A stretch of DNA of 64,000 bases. Origin: an uncultured Sphaerochaeta sp. (lineage in GTDB: Bacteria; Spirochaetota; Spirochaetia; Sphaerochaetales; Sphaerochaetaceae). The notes under the pieces were generated by a model. That model made no database searches and was not told where the DNA came from. It saw nothing but the letters and a program-made list of their open reading frames with translations. Shown in pieces: positions 43,860-53,012 of this stretch. The translations under genes were made by a program, and so were the position numbers. The DNA lies in assembly GCF_963677075.1 (NCBI RefSeq), contig NZ_OY781873.1, positions 3,125,715 to 3,189,714 on the forward strand. Direction: 5' to 3'. How positions within the stretch are numbered: the stretch's first letter is position 1; the number at the start of each line of letters is the position of its first letter.

Positions 43860-44885
43860 ATGAAATATTATGATCTGAGAAGTGATACCATTACCAAACC
43901 GACTGAAGCAATGAGGAAAGCCATGGCCGCTGCAGAGGTAGGTGATGATGTTTACCGAGAAGACCCTACAACCACTAAACTGGAAGCACTGGCTGCTGAA
44001 CTTACCGGGAAAGAACGTGGCTTGTTTGTTTCATCCGGTTCGATGGGCAACCTGATCAGCCTCTATATCAATGGGGGAAGAAGCAATGAGGTATTCACTG
44101 CTGCCAACAGCCATATCATCCACCATGAAATAGGTGCAGTAGCTGCCATTGCAGGGGTGCTTCCCATTTCCTTCGATGTACCCCGTGGCATTCTCAACGC
44201 TGATGCATTTATCGGGAAAGTGAAACAGGGCTCATACGATATGGCCAACACCACGCTCATTGAGGTGGAGAACACGATTGGAGGATACTGCTATCCTTTG
44301 GAAAACCTGGAAGGGATCAAGGATTTTGCATCAACCCATGATTTGAAAGTACATATGGATGGAGCGAGAATCTTCAATGCACAAGTCGCTTCAGGAATTT
44401 CAGTAAAGACCTATGCAAGTTATGCAGATACCATTACCTTCTGTCTCTCCAAGGGGCTGGGCTGTCCTGTTGGCAGCATGCTCTGTGGTGATGAGGAATT
44501 TATCAACAGAGCCCTTACAATCAGAAAGATGCTGGGCGGAGGAATGCGACAAACCGGTGTGCTTGCAGCTGCCGGACTCTATGCACTTGAGAATCATGTT
44601 AATCGGTTGGCAGACGACCACGCCCATGCAAAAGCCTTGGCAGATGCATTGGTGAAAGGGGGATGGGCTGAGGTAGATACAGAAGGAGTGCAAACCAATA
44701 TTGTCTTCTTCCGTGTTCCCATGGTACAGAGTGCTACAGTGGTGAGCCAATTGGCAAAACAGGGAATCTTGGCAAATACTGAAGGTGATATGGTTCGGCT
44801 TGTGACCAATCTGGATTTGCATGATGAAGATATCAGCGAACTCTGCACCCTGTTGGAGAATTTCCAGATTGAGGCAGAAGCATGA
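43860..44885 (+). CDS. low-specificity L-threonine aldolase
   Basis: A 341-residue fold-type I PLP enzyme that cleaves L-threonine or allo-threonine to glycine and acetaldehyde. It starts YYDLRSDTITKPTEAMRKAM, the family hallmark, with GDDVYREDPTT, the PLP aspartate in KVHMDGARIFNA and the lysine in FCLSKGLGCPVGSML. AAGGAG lies before the ATG. Its stop overlaps the next gene's start (ATGA), giving a three-gene unit with the EFR1 protein and the MalY-like enzyme. Confidence 0.93.
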   Translation: MKYYDLRSDTITKPTEAMRKAMAAAEVGDDVYREDPTTTKLEALAAELTGKERGLFVSSGSMGNLISLYINGGRSNEVFTAANSHIIHHEIGAVAAIAGVLPISFDVPRGILNADAFIGKVKQGSYDMANTTLIEVENTIGGYCYPLENLEGIKDFASTHDLKVHMDGARIFNAQVASGISVKTYASYADTITFCLSKGLGCPVGSMLCGDEEFINRALTIRKMLGGGMRQTGVLAAAGLYALENHVNRLADDHAHAKALADALVKGGWAEVDTEGVQTNIVFFRVPMVQSATVVSQLAKQGILANTEGDMVRLVTNLDLHDEDISELCTLLENFQIEAEA

Positions 44886-45670
44886 AAACAACCCTTATCT
44901 GCTTCTCAGGAACAGGAAACAGCTACTATATTGCACAGAAACTATGCAGTGAGCTTGAAGATTGCCAAGTATTGATGATTCCTTCCTTAATGGAAACACC
45001 AACCTTCACCATTACTGAACAGGTAGGATTTGTTTTTCCCGTGTATAAGGGATTCCCCCCCAATCTGGTCCCTCACTTCATAGAGGAAGTATTCCAGAAG
45101 CAGGATCTCTCCCCATTGAAATACCTCTTTTTGGTAACCACTCGTTATCTCTTCCAGGCATATACCTTCCAGGCGATGGAAGTCCTGCTCAAGGAAGCGG
45201 GCGCGGTAGTGAGCTATGCCAACCATATTGTGATGCCAGATGGCTATATTCCCTTGCTCAGCGCTCCAAGTGAAGAGAAGATTGAGGAACTCTATGCAAA
45301 AGCTGACCTGAAGGTAGCAGAAATTGCAAAGGATATCAGAGAGGAGGTTATCAAACCACCTCACAGACCTCCCCTCTCTCGCTTTGCGATCAACCATGTC
45401 ATGATCCCGATCCATCGAGCATTCATGGATACAGCGCTCGATTTTGCTGTAACCGATGCGTGTACCTCATGTGGCCTCTGTTACCGGATGTGCCCATCTG
45501 CAAACATCGAGATGAAGGATGGAAAACCTGTCTTTGATCGTGCATGTACCGGATGTCTTGGTTGTTATCATCGCTGTCCTGAACATGCTATCGTATTCAA
45601 AACCAAGAAAGTCCGTGAGGGGTATTACCCCAACCCACGTTCAGGCTATCAAGTGGAGTATCGTTCGTAA
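44882..45670 (+). CDS. EFR1-family flavodoxin-ferredoxin fusion
   Basis: A 262-residue electron-transfer protein. The N-terminal half is a flavodoxin-like domain beginning TTLICFSGTGNSYYIAQKL. The C-terminal third has two [4Fe-4S] motifs, CTSCGLCYRMCPS and CTGCLGCYHRCPEH. EFR1-type proteins are common in anaerobes; the redox partner is not known. It overlaps the neighbours on both sides, so it probably serves one of the two PLP enzymes or simply shares their regulation. Confidence 0.9.
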   Translation: MKTTLICFSGTGNSYYIAQKLCSELEDCQVLMIPSLMETPTFTITEQVGFVFPVYKGFPPNLVPHFIEEVFQKQDLSPLKYLFLVTTRYLFQAYTFQAMEVLLKEAGAVVSYANHIVMPDGYIPLLSAPSEEKIEELYAKADLKVAEIAKDIREEVIKPPHRPPLSRFAINHVMIPIHRAFMDTALDFAVTDACTSCGLCYRMCPSANIEMKDGKPVFDRACTGCLGCYHRCPEHAIVFKTKKVREGYYPNPRSGYQVEYRS

Positions 45671-46920
45671 TGGATTCATTGTTTGACCAAATCACTGACC
45701 GTCGTTCCTCCTTGTCCGTCAAGTGGAACAAGGAAGTCATCGCATCGATGTGTGGAAACCCCGAAGCAGAACCTTTTTGGGTCGCTGATATGGACTTTCC
45801 TGTAGCTCCGGAAGTATCCAGGCAGGCTCAAAAGCTTGCTGGACATGCAATCTACGGATATCCATACGATCTGAGGCAGAAAGATGCCTTTCTTGGATGG
45901 GCGAAGCAATGGCATCAGATGGATTTGTCGCAAAACCAGGTGGTAATCAGCCAAGGGGTCCTGAACAGTATTGCCATTCTTCTGGATCTCCTCAGTAAAG
46001 AGAAGGATGAGATCATTGTACCTTTCCCTTCTTACCAACCGTTTGTGACCATGGTAAACAACCTAGGAAGGACCTTGAGTCCTTGGCCGCTTACTTACGA
46101 TGAACACCTCCATCAGTTCTCTCCTGATTGGAATGCATTTGAGGAACTCTGCAACACGGCAAAGATTCTTATCTTCTGCAGCCCCCATAACCCCTCGGGT
46201 CTCGTATTCAGCGAAGCTGAGCTTACCAAACTGTGCACCATCGCAAAGAAACATGGTGTGACTATTATCAGTGATGAGATTCACGCAGATCTTCGCTATG
46301 ATTCTTTCGTAAGTCTTTTGGAAGTAGGTAAAGAAACTGAGTGTGAAAGCATTGTATGCATGGCTCCCTCCAAGACATTCAATATGGCTGGAGAACACTA
46401 CTCAATTACCCTGTTCAATAATCCAAGCCTCAAGAAAGCGTATGAGAAGAAGCTGCAGCAACTTTTTCTTTCAGGCAATTCAACATTCGCCATGACACTG
46501 GCCACTGCAGCCTACCAAAATGGAGAGTCATGGTTACGTGAGTTACTCTCCTACTTGCAAGGCAACCTTGCCTACATCGAAGAGACACTACAGAACTATG
46601 TTCCAGAGATCATATGTATAAAGCCAAGAGCCTCATTCATTACCCTGCTAGACTGCGCTGCCTTGCTCCCCTTGGTCGAGAAGGACAAGGAGGCACATCC
46701 AGAGCTCTATGACAGCAAAAAAAGCCCAGGCGGAGGTTTGCTGTCCAGATTCTTCGGCCAGCGTGCAAATGTTGCGTTCAATGATGGAACGTGGTTTGGA
46801 GGAGAGGAGTACCGAAGGTTTGTGAGGATCAACTTCGGAACACAGAGGGTCCGTCTTGAGCAGGCAATGGAGAGGATCATCAAAGCGGTGGAAATACTGA
46901 GAAATACCTACGGGAGTTGA
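45670..46920 (+). CDS. MalY/PatB-type PLP enzyme (C-S lyase)
   Basis: A 416-residue fold-type I enzyme of the MalY/PatB group, usually cystathionine beta-lyase activity. Seen are PFWVADMDFPVAPEV, the PLP aspartate/tyrosine region ISDEIHADLRY, the lysine in APSKTFNMAGEH and the C-terminal arginine motif FVRINFGTQRVRLEQAM. Its start codon overlaps the EFR1 stop. The end overlaps the convergent SGNH hydrolase gene by 13 bp. It may make homocysteine or release sulfide from cysteine-like substrates; aminotransferase activity cannot be excluded. Confidence 0.9.
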   Translation: MDSLFDQITDRRSSLSVKWNKEVIASMCGNPEAEPFWVADMDFPVAPEVSRQAQKLAGHAIYGYPYDLRQKDAFLGWAKQWHQMDLSQNQVVISQGVLNSIAILLDLLSKEKDEIIVPFPSYQPFVTMVNNLGRTLSPWPLTYDEHLHQFSPDWNAFEELCNTAKILIFCSPHNPSGLVFSEAELTKLCTIAKKHGVTIISDEIHADLRYDSFVSLLEVGKETECESIVCMAPSKTFNMAGEHYSITLFNNPSLKKAYEKKLQQLFLSGNSTFAMTLATAAYQNGESWLRELLSYLQGNLAYIEETLQNYVPEIICIKPRASFITLLDCAALLPLVEKDKEAHPELYDSKKSPGGGLLSRFFGQRANVAFNDGTWFGGEEYRRFVRINFGTQRVRLEQAMERIIKAVEILRNTYGS

Positions 46921-47903
46921 GCAGCCAAACCCTTTGCCAAAAACCGGATTCCTTTCTCATCAGGGTGGATGAACCCATCATCGTATGCATCACGAAGGGA
47001 GAGGGAGAGACCGTTTGCCACACGGATATTGGGAAAGCAGTAGGTTGCATACTCCAGGGTTTTCTGCATCTCAGCAAAGCTTCCCATCTTCTGTGTATGC
47101 TGGATATCCGCTCTCCAAAGTGGAGTGAGTACTGTAACTGGTACTGATGGGTAGAACTTCCTGATTCTCCCCAGTAACGCAAACATCTCCCCGCGTAAAT
47201 CTGCAAGATTTTCACGAATTGACCAATCATTGGTTCCGAGTGCCACAAGTATACCATGGATGGGAATATCTAGCTTTTGGATAAGTCTTGAATTCACTAA
47301 AGCGCCAGCGAGACCTTGGTTGATGACCTGTACTCCCTTGAGTGAGGAGAGCCTCTCGCATAATGCCAGAGAGGGATGGTGAATTCCTACCCCTTGGACG
47401 ATTGAATCCCCGATGCAAAGCAGTGTCTTCTCTTTCTTTTCAATAGGCTGTGCATCGCCTTCTATACAAAAACCCACCCGATGATGCATGGGAAGATAGA
47501 GACTTACCATATTCCCTTTTTCGATGGAGACCTGGTCACTCTGCAAAGGGAGATGGATCATATCCTTGCCTTCGTACAAGAGGTCGATGGTCTCAGATAG
47601 GTCCAGCTGCCTGGGATAGAGAGACGCAAAATCGATAACCTGCTCGCCCTTCTTTGGAAGCAGGGACTGGCTATACCGTCTCAGATGCACCGTCACATCT
47701 GTAAGGGTGTGAAAACGTAGGCAGACCGAGGCACTGGTTCCTGCCATCGCACGATATAGAGGATGGGAGTTGTAACCCATCTCCTGTTCTTCTGAGAAAC
47801 GGAGAGCACAATAATACCCATCCTCAAGAAGTTCAACCGATAATGCATTATGTGTCAGGGCGAATATGTTCTTTTTAGAAGTCGAGCAGTGTTCGGCTGC
47901 CAT
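46908..47903 (-). CDS. SGNH/GDSL hydrolase
   Basis: A 331-residue hydrolase with two parts. An N-terminal beta-rich domain of about 170 residues resembles the accessory domain of SGNH carbohydrate esterases. The C-terminal SGNH fold has block I CIGDSIVQGVG with the catalytic Ser, block III GTNDWS, and block V DGFIHPDEKG with the Asp/His pair. No signal peptide is seen. ATG 47903 was chosen for GGGAAGAG just upstream; it overlaps the end of the aldolase gene by 29 bp. Deacetylation of a sugar is likely, but the substrate is unknown. Confidence 0.85.
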   Translation of the reverse strand: MAAEHCSTSKKNIFALTHNALSVELLEDGYYCALRFSEEQEMGYNSHPLYRAMAGTSASVCLRFHTLTDVTVHLRRYSQSLLPKKGEQVIDFASLYPRQLDLSETIDLLYEGKDMIHLPLQSDQVSIEKGNMVSLYLPMHHRVGFCIEGDAQPIEKKEKTLLCIGDSIVQGVGIHHPSLALCERLSSLKGVQVINQGLAGALVNSRLIQKLDIPIHGILVALGTNDWSIRENLADLRGEMFALLGRIRKFYPSVPVTVLTPLWRADIQHTQKMGSFAEMQKTLEYATYCFPNIRVANGLSLSLRDAYDDGFIHPDEKGIRFLAKGLAAQLP

Positions 47904-48552
47904 ATATCTCTTCCCAGTTTTCTGAAAAATCGTGGACTGCCCGGGTAATGGAAGGCATGTGGAGTCCGGTCTGCAACAGTGAATAGGGAACGGTGCAACA
48001 GCTTGCCCCACTGGCATAGCTGGTAGTTATCTCACTGAGATTCTTGAAACTCGCTGCGAGCACCTGGCAGTTGGTACTGTTTGCCCAGAGAAGACTGCTG
48101 AGTTCCTTGATGACCTTTGCTGCATCAATATCAATGTTCAACATCCTATTGTAGTAGACAGCAAGATATCTTGCCCCAGAGAGCATCGCCAAGATACCCT
48201 GCATGGTTGTATAGATTGCAGTGGCGGTAATATTCACTTGGCGGGAGGCTAGAATCTTAATGGCTTTCAAGCCTTCTTCAGTCACAGGAATCTTTATGAA
48301 TGTATTCCTGCCCAGGATTGAAAGGATTTTCTCTGCCTCGGCGATGATGTGCTCCGCATCGTGGGCAACAACCTGTACATGAAGGCTTCTCTCTTCCCCA
48401 ATAAGATCACGGATCTGGTGCATATGGGCAAAGAAATCTATCCTACCCTCTGCCTTGATGATGGAAGGGTTGGAGGTAACCCCATTAATGGGATACGTTT
48501 CCAAACCTTTCTTGATCTCTTCCAAATTAGCTGTATCAAGCATGAGTTCCAT
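47875..48552 (-). CDS. fructose-6-phosphate aldolase/transaldolase-like (FSA)
   Basis: A 225-residue short transaldolase-family protein. It has the FSA start LMLDTANLEEIKKGLETYPINGVTSNPSI and the Schiff-base lysine K87 in NTFIKIPVTEEGLKAI, followed by VNITATAIYT. Members cleave fructose 6-phosphate or related ketose phosphates into dihydroxyacetone and an aldehyde phosphate. AAGGAG precedes the ATG. It lies between the XylR-like regulator and the SGNH hydrolase, all on one strand. Confidence 0.9.
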   Translation of the reverse strand: MELMLDTANLEEIKKGLETYPINGVTSNPSIIKAEGRIDFFAHMHQIRDLIGEERSLHVQVVAHDAEHIIAEAEKILSILGRNTFIKIPVTEEGLKAIKILASRQVNITATAIYTTMQGILAMLSGARYLAVYYNRMLNIDIDAAKVIKELSSLLWANSTNCQVLAASFKNLSEITTSYASGASCCTVPYSLLQTGLHMPSITRAVHDFSENWEEIYGSRTLLDF

Positions 48553-48601
48553 ACTGTACCTCGCTCCTTATCATGCCATAAAACGGTGATGAGAGGAAAG
48601 C

Positions 48602-49738
48602 TTATTCACTGAGCTTTTTCTCACGGTATTGTTGTGGTGTCATGTGATGTTTGCGCTTAAAGAGACTATAGAATCGATGTATTGAAGAGAAACCACACTG
48701 TTGGGCAATGGACGTTATACTCTCCTTTGAGTGAGAGAGCAGAAGAGCTGCCCTGGAAAGCTTTTCTGCAGTTATCTCCTCCCAGATGGTGGTACCCCGT
48801 ACTGAGCGGAAGCGCATTTCCAGGGAACGCCTGCAAATGGTGGCCTGACGCGCGACCTCACTCGCTTGCAACCCTCCGGTGGATTCTGCCTTGATCAGCT
48901 GCATCGCCTTTGCCACCTGTTCATCTTCGCAAAAAAACAGGCGGGTACTCTCCCTTTCCCTTACCGGTCCAGGAGCTATGCGACGTATATGCACCCCGCT
49001 TGCCTCGTCGTTGAGCAAGGAGTCGAGCATTGCAGAAGCTTGGTACCCGATCGTCTCACAATCGGGCTGGATACTTGAGATGGACGGACTGGCCAACTCA
49101 CAGAGCAACGTCTCATTGTCCACGCCCAGCACCATAATCTCCTCAGGTATTGCGATACCCAATCGTTGACACACGAGTTCCACTTTCATTGCAGATAGGT
49201 CATTACAACAGAATACACTGCAGGGTTTTGGAAGCTCAGTCAACCACGCTTCCAAGTCTGCATCTGAATCATAGAGATGCCTCCACCAGGAAAGAGAGCG
49301 AGAGAAACTTGGCATCATCTCAGGACTGGAGGAGGTTGCACTACAGAATCCAATGAAGCGCTCTCGTGCCCAATGCACCTGTTCTACGCCACACCAGGCA
49401 AGATGCTGGCTTCCCAGCTTTTTCAGGTACACACCTGCACTTACCCCCGTTTGGTAGTCATCATTTCTGACTTGACTGAAAAGTTTCAGTGAGGTGGCCC
49501 CGGCAATATCGACCACGGGTATACCAAGTGAAGCACAGAACCGTGCATCCTCATCATCCTCAATTCGGGCGATCAGGGCATCACAGGAAAGAAGCGCTTC
49601 CTTGTCGAGAGAGAAGAACCAAGGACCTTGTCCACGTACCTGCCAGTTAAACTTGGTACGGGCATACTGTACCACACCATTTGCAACGGCCATGTCATAG
49701 CCATCTTGGAAACGTAGTTTCAAACCTATTTGTATCAT
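48602..49738 (-). CDS. XylR-like AraC-family regulator with LacI-type sensor
   Basis: A 378-residue activator. The first 270 residues have the LacI/PBP ligand fold (DALIARIEDDEDARFCASLGIPVVD, VFCCNDLSAMKVELVCQRLGIAIPEEI), followed by an AraC DNA-binding domain with two helix-turn-helices (SEVARQATICRRSLEMRFRS, ITSIAQQCGFSSIHRFYSLFKRKHHMTPQQYR). The same layout is known in xylose regulator XylR. The ATG at 49738 is preferred to a GTG three codons upstream. A direct repeat spaced by 21 bp lies in the divergent promoter region next to it. Confidence 0.92.
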   Translation of the reverse strand: MIQIGLKLRFQDGYDMAVANGVVQYARTKFNWQVRGQGPWFFSLDKEALLSCDALIARIEDDEDARFCASLGIPVVDIAGATSLKLFSQVRNDDYQTGVSAGVYLKKLGSQHLAWCGVEQVHWARERFIGFCSATSSSPEMMPSFSRSLSWWRHLYDSDADLEAWLTELPKPCSVFCCNDLSAMKVELVCQRLGIAIPEEIMVLGVDNETLLCELASPSISSIQPDCETIGYQASAMLDSLLNDEASGVHIRRIAPGPVRERESTRLFFCEDEQVAKAMQLIKAESTGGLQASEVARQATICRRSLEMRFRSVRGTTIWEEITAEKLSRAALLLSHSKESITSIAQQCGFSSIHRFYSLFKRKHHMTPQQYREKKLSE

Positions 49739-49755
49739 GTTTTCCACTTTAGCAT

Positions 49756-49791
49756 AAAATGCGCATTTTGATAGTGTATTTTCGCATATAA
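49756..49791. promoter_or_regulatory. AraC-type direct repeat and palindrome in divergent promoter region
   Basis: CGCATTTTG (49762) and CGCATATAA (49783) are direct repeats 21 bp apart, the classic spacing of AraC-family half-sites; the first is also part of the palindrome AAAATGCGCATTTT (49756-49769). A TATAAA box at 49807-49812 places the second copy over the -35 region of the aldo/keto reductase promoter. Confidence 0.5.
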
Positions 49792-49844
49792 AGCATTGCT
49801 AACTCGTATAAACACGATAAGGTATACATATTAGGAGGAGTACT

Positions 49845-50843
49845 ATGCAACTACCTACACGAACTATTGAGAGCACCAAAGCTGAGATACCCATCATAGG
49901 AGTGGGAACCTTTGGTTCTGACCACATTTCCAGTAGCGAGATGGCAGAGGCAGTACGAACTGCCTTGCGTCTAGGCTACAGAAACATCGACTGTGCAAGC
50001 GTATACAACAATGAGAAAGAGATTGGAGAAGTTCTGGCATCCTGCGGTATCAAGCGGGAAGAGCTCTGGATTACTAGCAAGGTATGGAATGACTCCCACG
50101 GAAGGGACAATGTTATTGCATCTGCAAAACAGTCACTCAAGGACCTGCAACTTGACTATCTTGACCTCTATCTTGTGCACTGGCCGCTGCCGAATTTCCA
50201 TCCACCACACTGTGATGTAACCAGTCGTAGTCCTGATGCAAGGCCTTACATCCATGAGGAGTTCATGGAAACATGGTCTGCCATGGAGGAACTTGTGAAC
50301 ATGGGCCTTGTTCGACATATCGGCACCAGCAATATGACCAAGGCAAAGATGGAATTATTGCTTGCCTCCTGCAATATCAGACCTGCCTTCAATGAGATGG
50401 AACTCCATCCCTGCTTCCAGCAACCCGAGTTGCTCTCTTATATCAAGCAGGAGGGAATCATTCCCATTGGGTATAGCCCCCTGGGATCTCCAAACAGGCC
50501 TGAGAGAGATACAACACCAGAGGATGTCATTGATATGCAACATCCACTTGTTGTAGAGATTGCAAAAAGGCACAACTGCCACCCTGCCGCAATCTGTCTC
50601 AAGTGGGCTCAAGCAAATGGGATTATCCCCATCCCTCTGTCCACGAAGGAAAGGAATTTGAGGAGCAATCTGGAGAGTGTCCTCTCAGATCCACTCACTG
50701 AGGAGGAAGTACTCACTCTCAAGGATGCAGATTGCAATAATCGCTTGATCAAGGGACAGGTCTTTCTCTGGGAAGGCGCTGAATCCTGGCATGATCTTTG
50801 GGATGAGGATGGGACCATTCCCTGCCCAGAAAAATACCGATAA
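49845..50843 (+). CDS. aldo/keto reductase
   Basis: A 332-residue NADPH-dependent carbonyl reductase. The catalytic tetrad is visible: Asp and Tyr in NIDCASVYNNEKEIGEVL, Lys in ITSKVWND and His in YLVHWPLP; the cofactor end reads IPIPLSTKERNLRSNLESV. GAGGAG is before the ATG. It is divergent from the XylR-like regulator and 11 bp ahead of the zinc dehydrogenase, so the pair probably performs a polyol-sugar interconversion. Confidence 0.92.
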   Translation: MQLPTRTIESTKAEIPIIGVGTFGSDHISSSEMAEAVRTALRLGYRNIDCASVYNNEKEIGEVLASCGIKREELWITSKVWNDSHGRDNVIASAKQSLKDLQLDYLDLYLVHWPLPNFHPPHCDVTSRSPDARPYIHEEFMETWSAMEELVNMGLVRHIGTSNMTKAKMELLLASCNIRPAFNEMELHPCFQQPELLSYIKQEGIIPIGYSPLGSPNRPERDTTPEDVIDMQHPLVVEIAKRHNCHPAAICLKWAQANGIIPIPLSTKERNLRSNLESVLSDPLTEEEVLTLKDADCNNRLIKGQVFLWEGAESWHDLWDEDGTIPCPEKYR

Positions 50844-50854
50844 GGAGAAAACTG

Positions 50855-51922
50855 ATGGAAAAAAAGATGATGAAGGGAGCAAAGCTTCCAGGAAACAGTA
50901 CAGTAGCATTCGGTGAGTTCGAGATTCCCAAGCCGGGGTATGGACAGGTGCTGGTAAAGACCAAGTGCAGTACCATATGCGGGAGTGATATCAGGGCAAT
51001 CTATCGCGAACACCTCGGGAAAGGACCTGAAGGATACCAGAACGTCATTGCAGGACACGAGCCTTGTGGCCAGATTGTTGAAGAAGGCGAAGGGCTGAAG
51101 CGGTTCAAGAAAGGGGACCGTGTAGTGGTCTACCATATCAGCGGATGTGGAGTTTGCCATGAATGCCGCCAGGGCTATATGATCAGCTGCACAAGCGACA
51201 AGAGAGCTGCCTATGGCTGGCAGAGGGATGGGGGCATGGCTGAATACATGCTTTGTGACGAGAAGGATCTTGTCTACCTCCCAGAGGAGTTGACCTATGC
51301 TGATGGCGCTCAGGTTGCTTGCGGCTTTGGTACGGTCTATGAAGCCATCGAGAAAGTCGGCGTAAGCGGTAATGATGCAGTGCTGGTTGTAGGTCTTGGC
51401 CCAGTTGGCCTGGCTGCCTTGATGCTTGCAAAGGCAATGGGTGCAAACAAACTCATAGGAATCGAATCCCAGAGTGCACGCATCGAACTCGCAAAGAAGC
51501 TTGGCCTGGTTGACCATGTATTTACTCCTGCAGAAGACAATGTGGCACAAATCAAAGCTCTTACCGGAGGCAACGGTGTCGAACGCGCTTTCGATTGTTC
51601 AGCAAGTGATGCAGGTCGTGCAACTGCGATCAGGGCAACCCGAAAGTGGGGTAAGATTGCACTGGTTGGAGAAGGCGGCACAGTACACTTCAATCCGAGT
51701 GAGGACATGCTTCATGACCAGAAAACCGTATACGGAAGCTGGGTGACCAGTATCTGGAAAATGGAAGATCTTGTAGAGCGACTGGTTCGCTGGGGCATTC
51801 ACCCTGAAGAGCTCATCACTCACCGTTTCCCTCTTGAGAAAGCTGATGAGGCATATGCCTTGATGGCAAGTGGAGCATGTGGAAAGGTTGCTGTTTGTTT
51901 TGACGAGGAGCTTCCTAGCTAA
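50855..51922 (+). CDS. zinc-dependent alcohol/polyol dehydrogenase
   Basis: A 355-residue MDR dehydrogenase. Catalytic zinc ligands lie in TICGSDIR and GHEPCGQ, and the structural zinc site is CGVCHECRQGYMISC. The Rossmann motif is VVGLGPVGLAALMLAKAMGANKLIGIE; the following Glu suggests NAD+ use. It resembles sorbitol/threonine-type dehydrogenases. It follows the aldo/keto reductase, and its last 8 bp overlap the convergent LacI gene. Confidence 0.92.
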   Translation: MEKKMMKGAKLPGNSTVAFGEFEIPKPGYGQVLVKTKCSTICGSDIRAIYREHLGKGPEGYQNVIAGHEPCGQIVEEGEGLKRFKKGDRVVVYHISGCGVCHECRQGYMISCTSDKRAAYGWQRDGGMAEYMLCDEKDLVYLPEELTYADGAQVACGFGTVYEAIEKVGVSGNDAVLVVGLGPVGLAALMLAKAMGANKLIGIESQSARIELAKKLGLVDHVFTPAEDNVAQIKALTGGNGVERAFDCSASDAGRATAIRATRKWGKIALVGEGGTVHFNPSEDMLHDQKTVYGSWVTSIWKMEDLVERLVRWGIHPEELITHRFPLEKADEAYALMASGACGKVAVCFDEELPS

Positions 51923-53000
51923 AGACCCGATTGAACCGTGGGGAGTGCTCGTTGAAAGCCACAATTGACTTATCGTCGGTCACTACCCCACCATTGTCTT
52001 CCATCACACAGATGGTTGGTTCAATTATGACGGTGGAGGGAAATCCCTGCTGGTCACCATCAAGACGGCGGATCAGGAGTTGGGCAGCCGTCTCCCCCAT
52101 CTGGTCGAGAGGCTGTGCTACTGCATAGTGGCAGAATTTGAGCAGTGGTGCATAGTATAGATAGTCGAACGTGGAGAATACCACCTTTGATCTAATCTCC
52201 CTGGAAGCTTTGCTCATCAGATAGCTTGTTGCACCGATATGCACCATGTCATTTACCACAAAGAAGGTATCAGGACAGAAGGGCATCATCAAAGCCTTTT
52301 CCATAAGGGTATATCCAGCCTTCTGGGTCATCCCTCCCAGTAGGATAAAATCAGGATTGACCTCAAGCTGATGGTCATGCATTGCATCCAAGAACCCATG
52401 GAGACGCTCAACCGATGTATGGACATGGTTGTCACCACCTAGGAATCCTATATTGGTTTTTCCTTCCCTGATCAGTGCACAGGTCACATCGTATGCACCC
52501 TTGCGGTTGTCGGTAAGGACCACATCACAACGCAATCCTTCAATTTTTCGGTCGAGCATGACCAGGGGAATATTTGCGATTGCAGGGGAAGCAAAATGTG
52601 CACCAACATCACCGACTGGAATAACGAGAAGTGCATCAACATTACGCTCAAGTAGGAATGCAAGTTTGCGCTTCTCTTCCTGCACTGAATTTTCTGAACT
52701 ACAGAGCAGTAGTGCATACCCAAGTGGGCCGAGCAACTTTTCCAGTTGCTCGACAATTTCGGTGAAGAAGGTGTTTGATATCTCTGGGACGATGATCCCG
52801 ATACTCTTGGTTACCCTGAGTTTCAAGGAACGTGCTACCGCATTCCGCTGATAATGCAGCATATTGACCGCGGAGAGCACCTTCCTTTCCGTCTCGGGAT
52901 TCACCACCCCGAGATTGTTCAGAACTCTACTGACAGTGGCAATGGAGACGCCAGCAAGATTCGCGACATCCTTGATTGTTGCTGCTTCTCGTTTGCCCAT
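51915..53000 (-). CDS. LacI-family transcriptional repressor
   Basis: A 361-residue LacI/GalR regulator. The helix-turn-helix and hinge helix are ATIKDVANLAGVSIATVSRVLNNLGVVNPETERKV, then the sugar-binding core (GIIVPEISNTFFTEIVEQLE, FFVVNDMVHIGATSYL). It is the last gene of the sugar ABC operon, so it is likely to be autoregulated. Two near-identical LacI-type palindromes upstream of the operon's first gene are its probable operators. Confidence 0.94.
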   Translation of the reverse strand: MGKREAATIKDVANLAGVSIATVSRVLNNLGVVNPETERKVLSAVNMLHYQRNAVARSLKLRVTKSIGIIVPEISNTFFTEIVEQLEKLLGPLGYALLLCSSENSVQEEKRKLAFLLERNVDALLVIPVGDVGAHFASPAIANIPLVMLDRKIEGLRCDVVLTDNRKGAYDVTCALIREGKTNIGFLGGDNHVHTSVERLHGFLDAMHDHQLEVNPDFILLGGMTQKAGYTLMEKALMMPFCPDTFFVVNDMVHIGATSYLMSKASREIRSKVVFSTFDYLYYAPLLKFCHYAVAQPLDQMGETAAQLLIRRLDGDQQGFPSTVIIEPTICVMEDNGGVVTDDKSIVAFNEHSPRFNRVFS

Positions 53001-53012
53001 GTACCAACCTAC

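Noticed and set aside
46908..48017. Longer SGNH hydrolase starting at 48017
   Set aside because: The extra 38 codons overlap the aldolase gene, lack homology and have no ribosome site; ATG 47903 is better placed.
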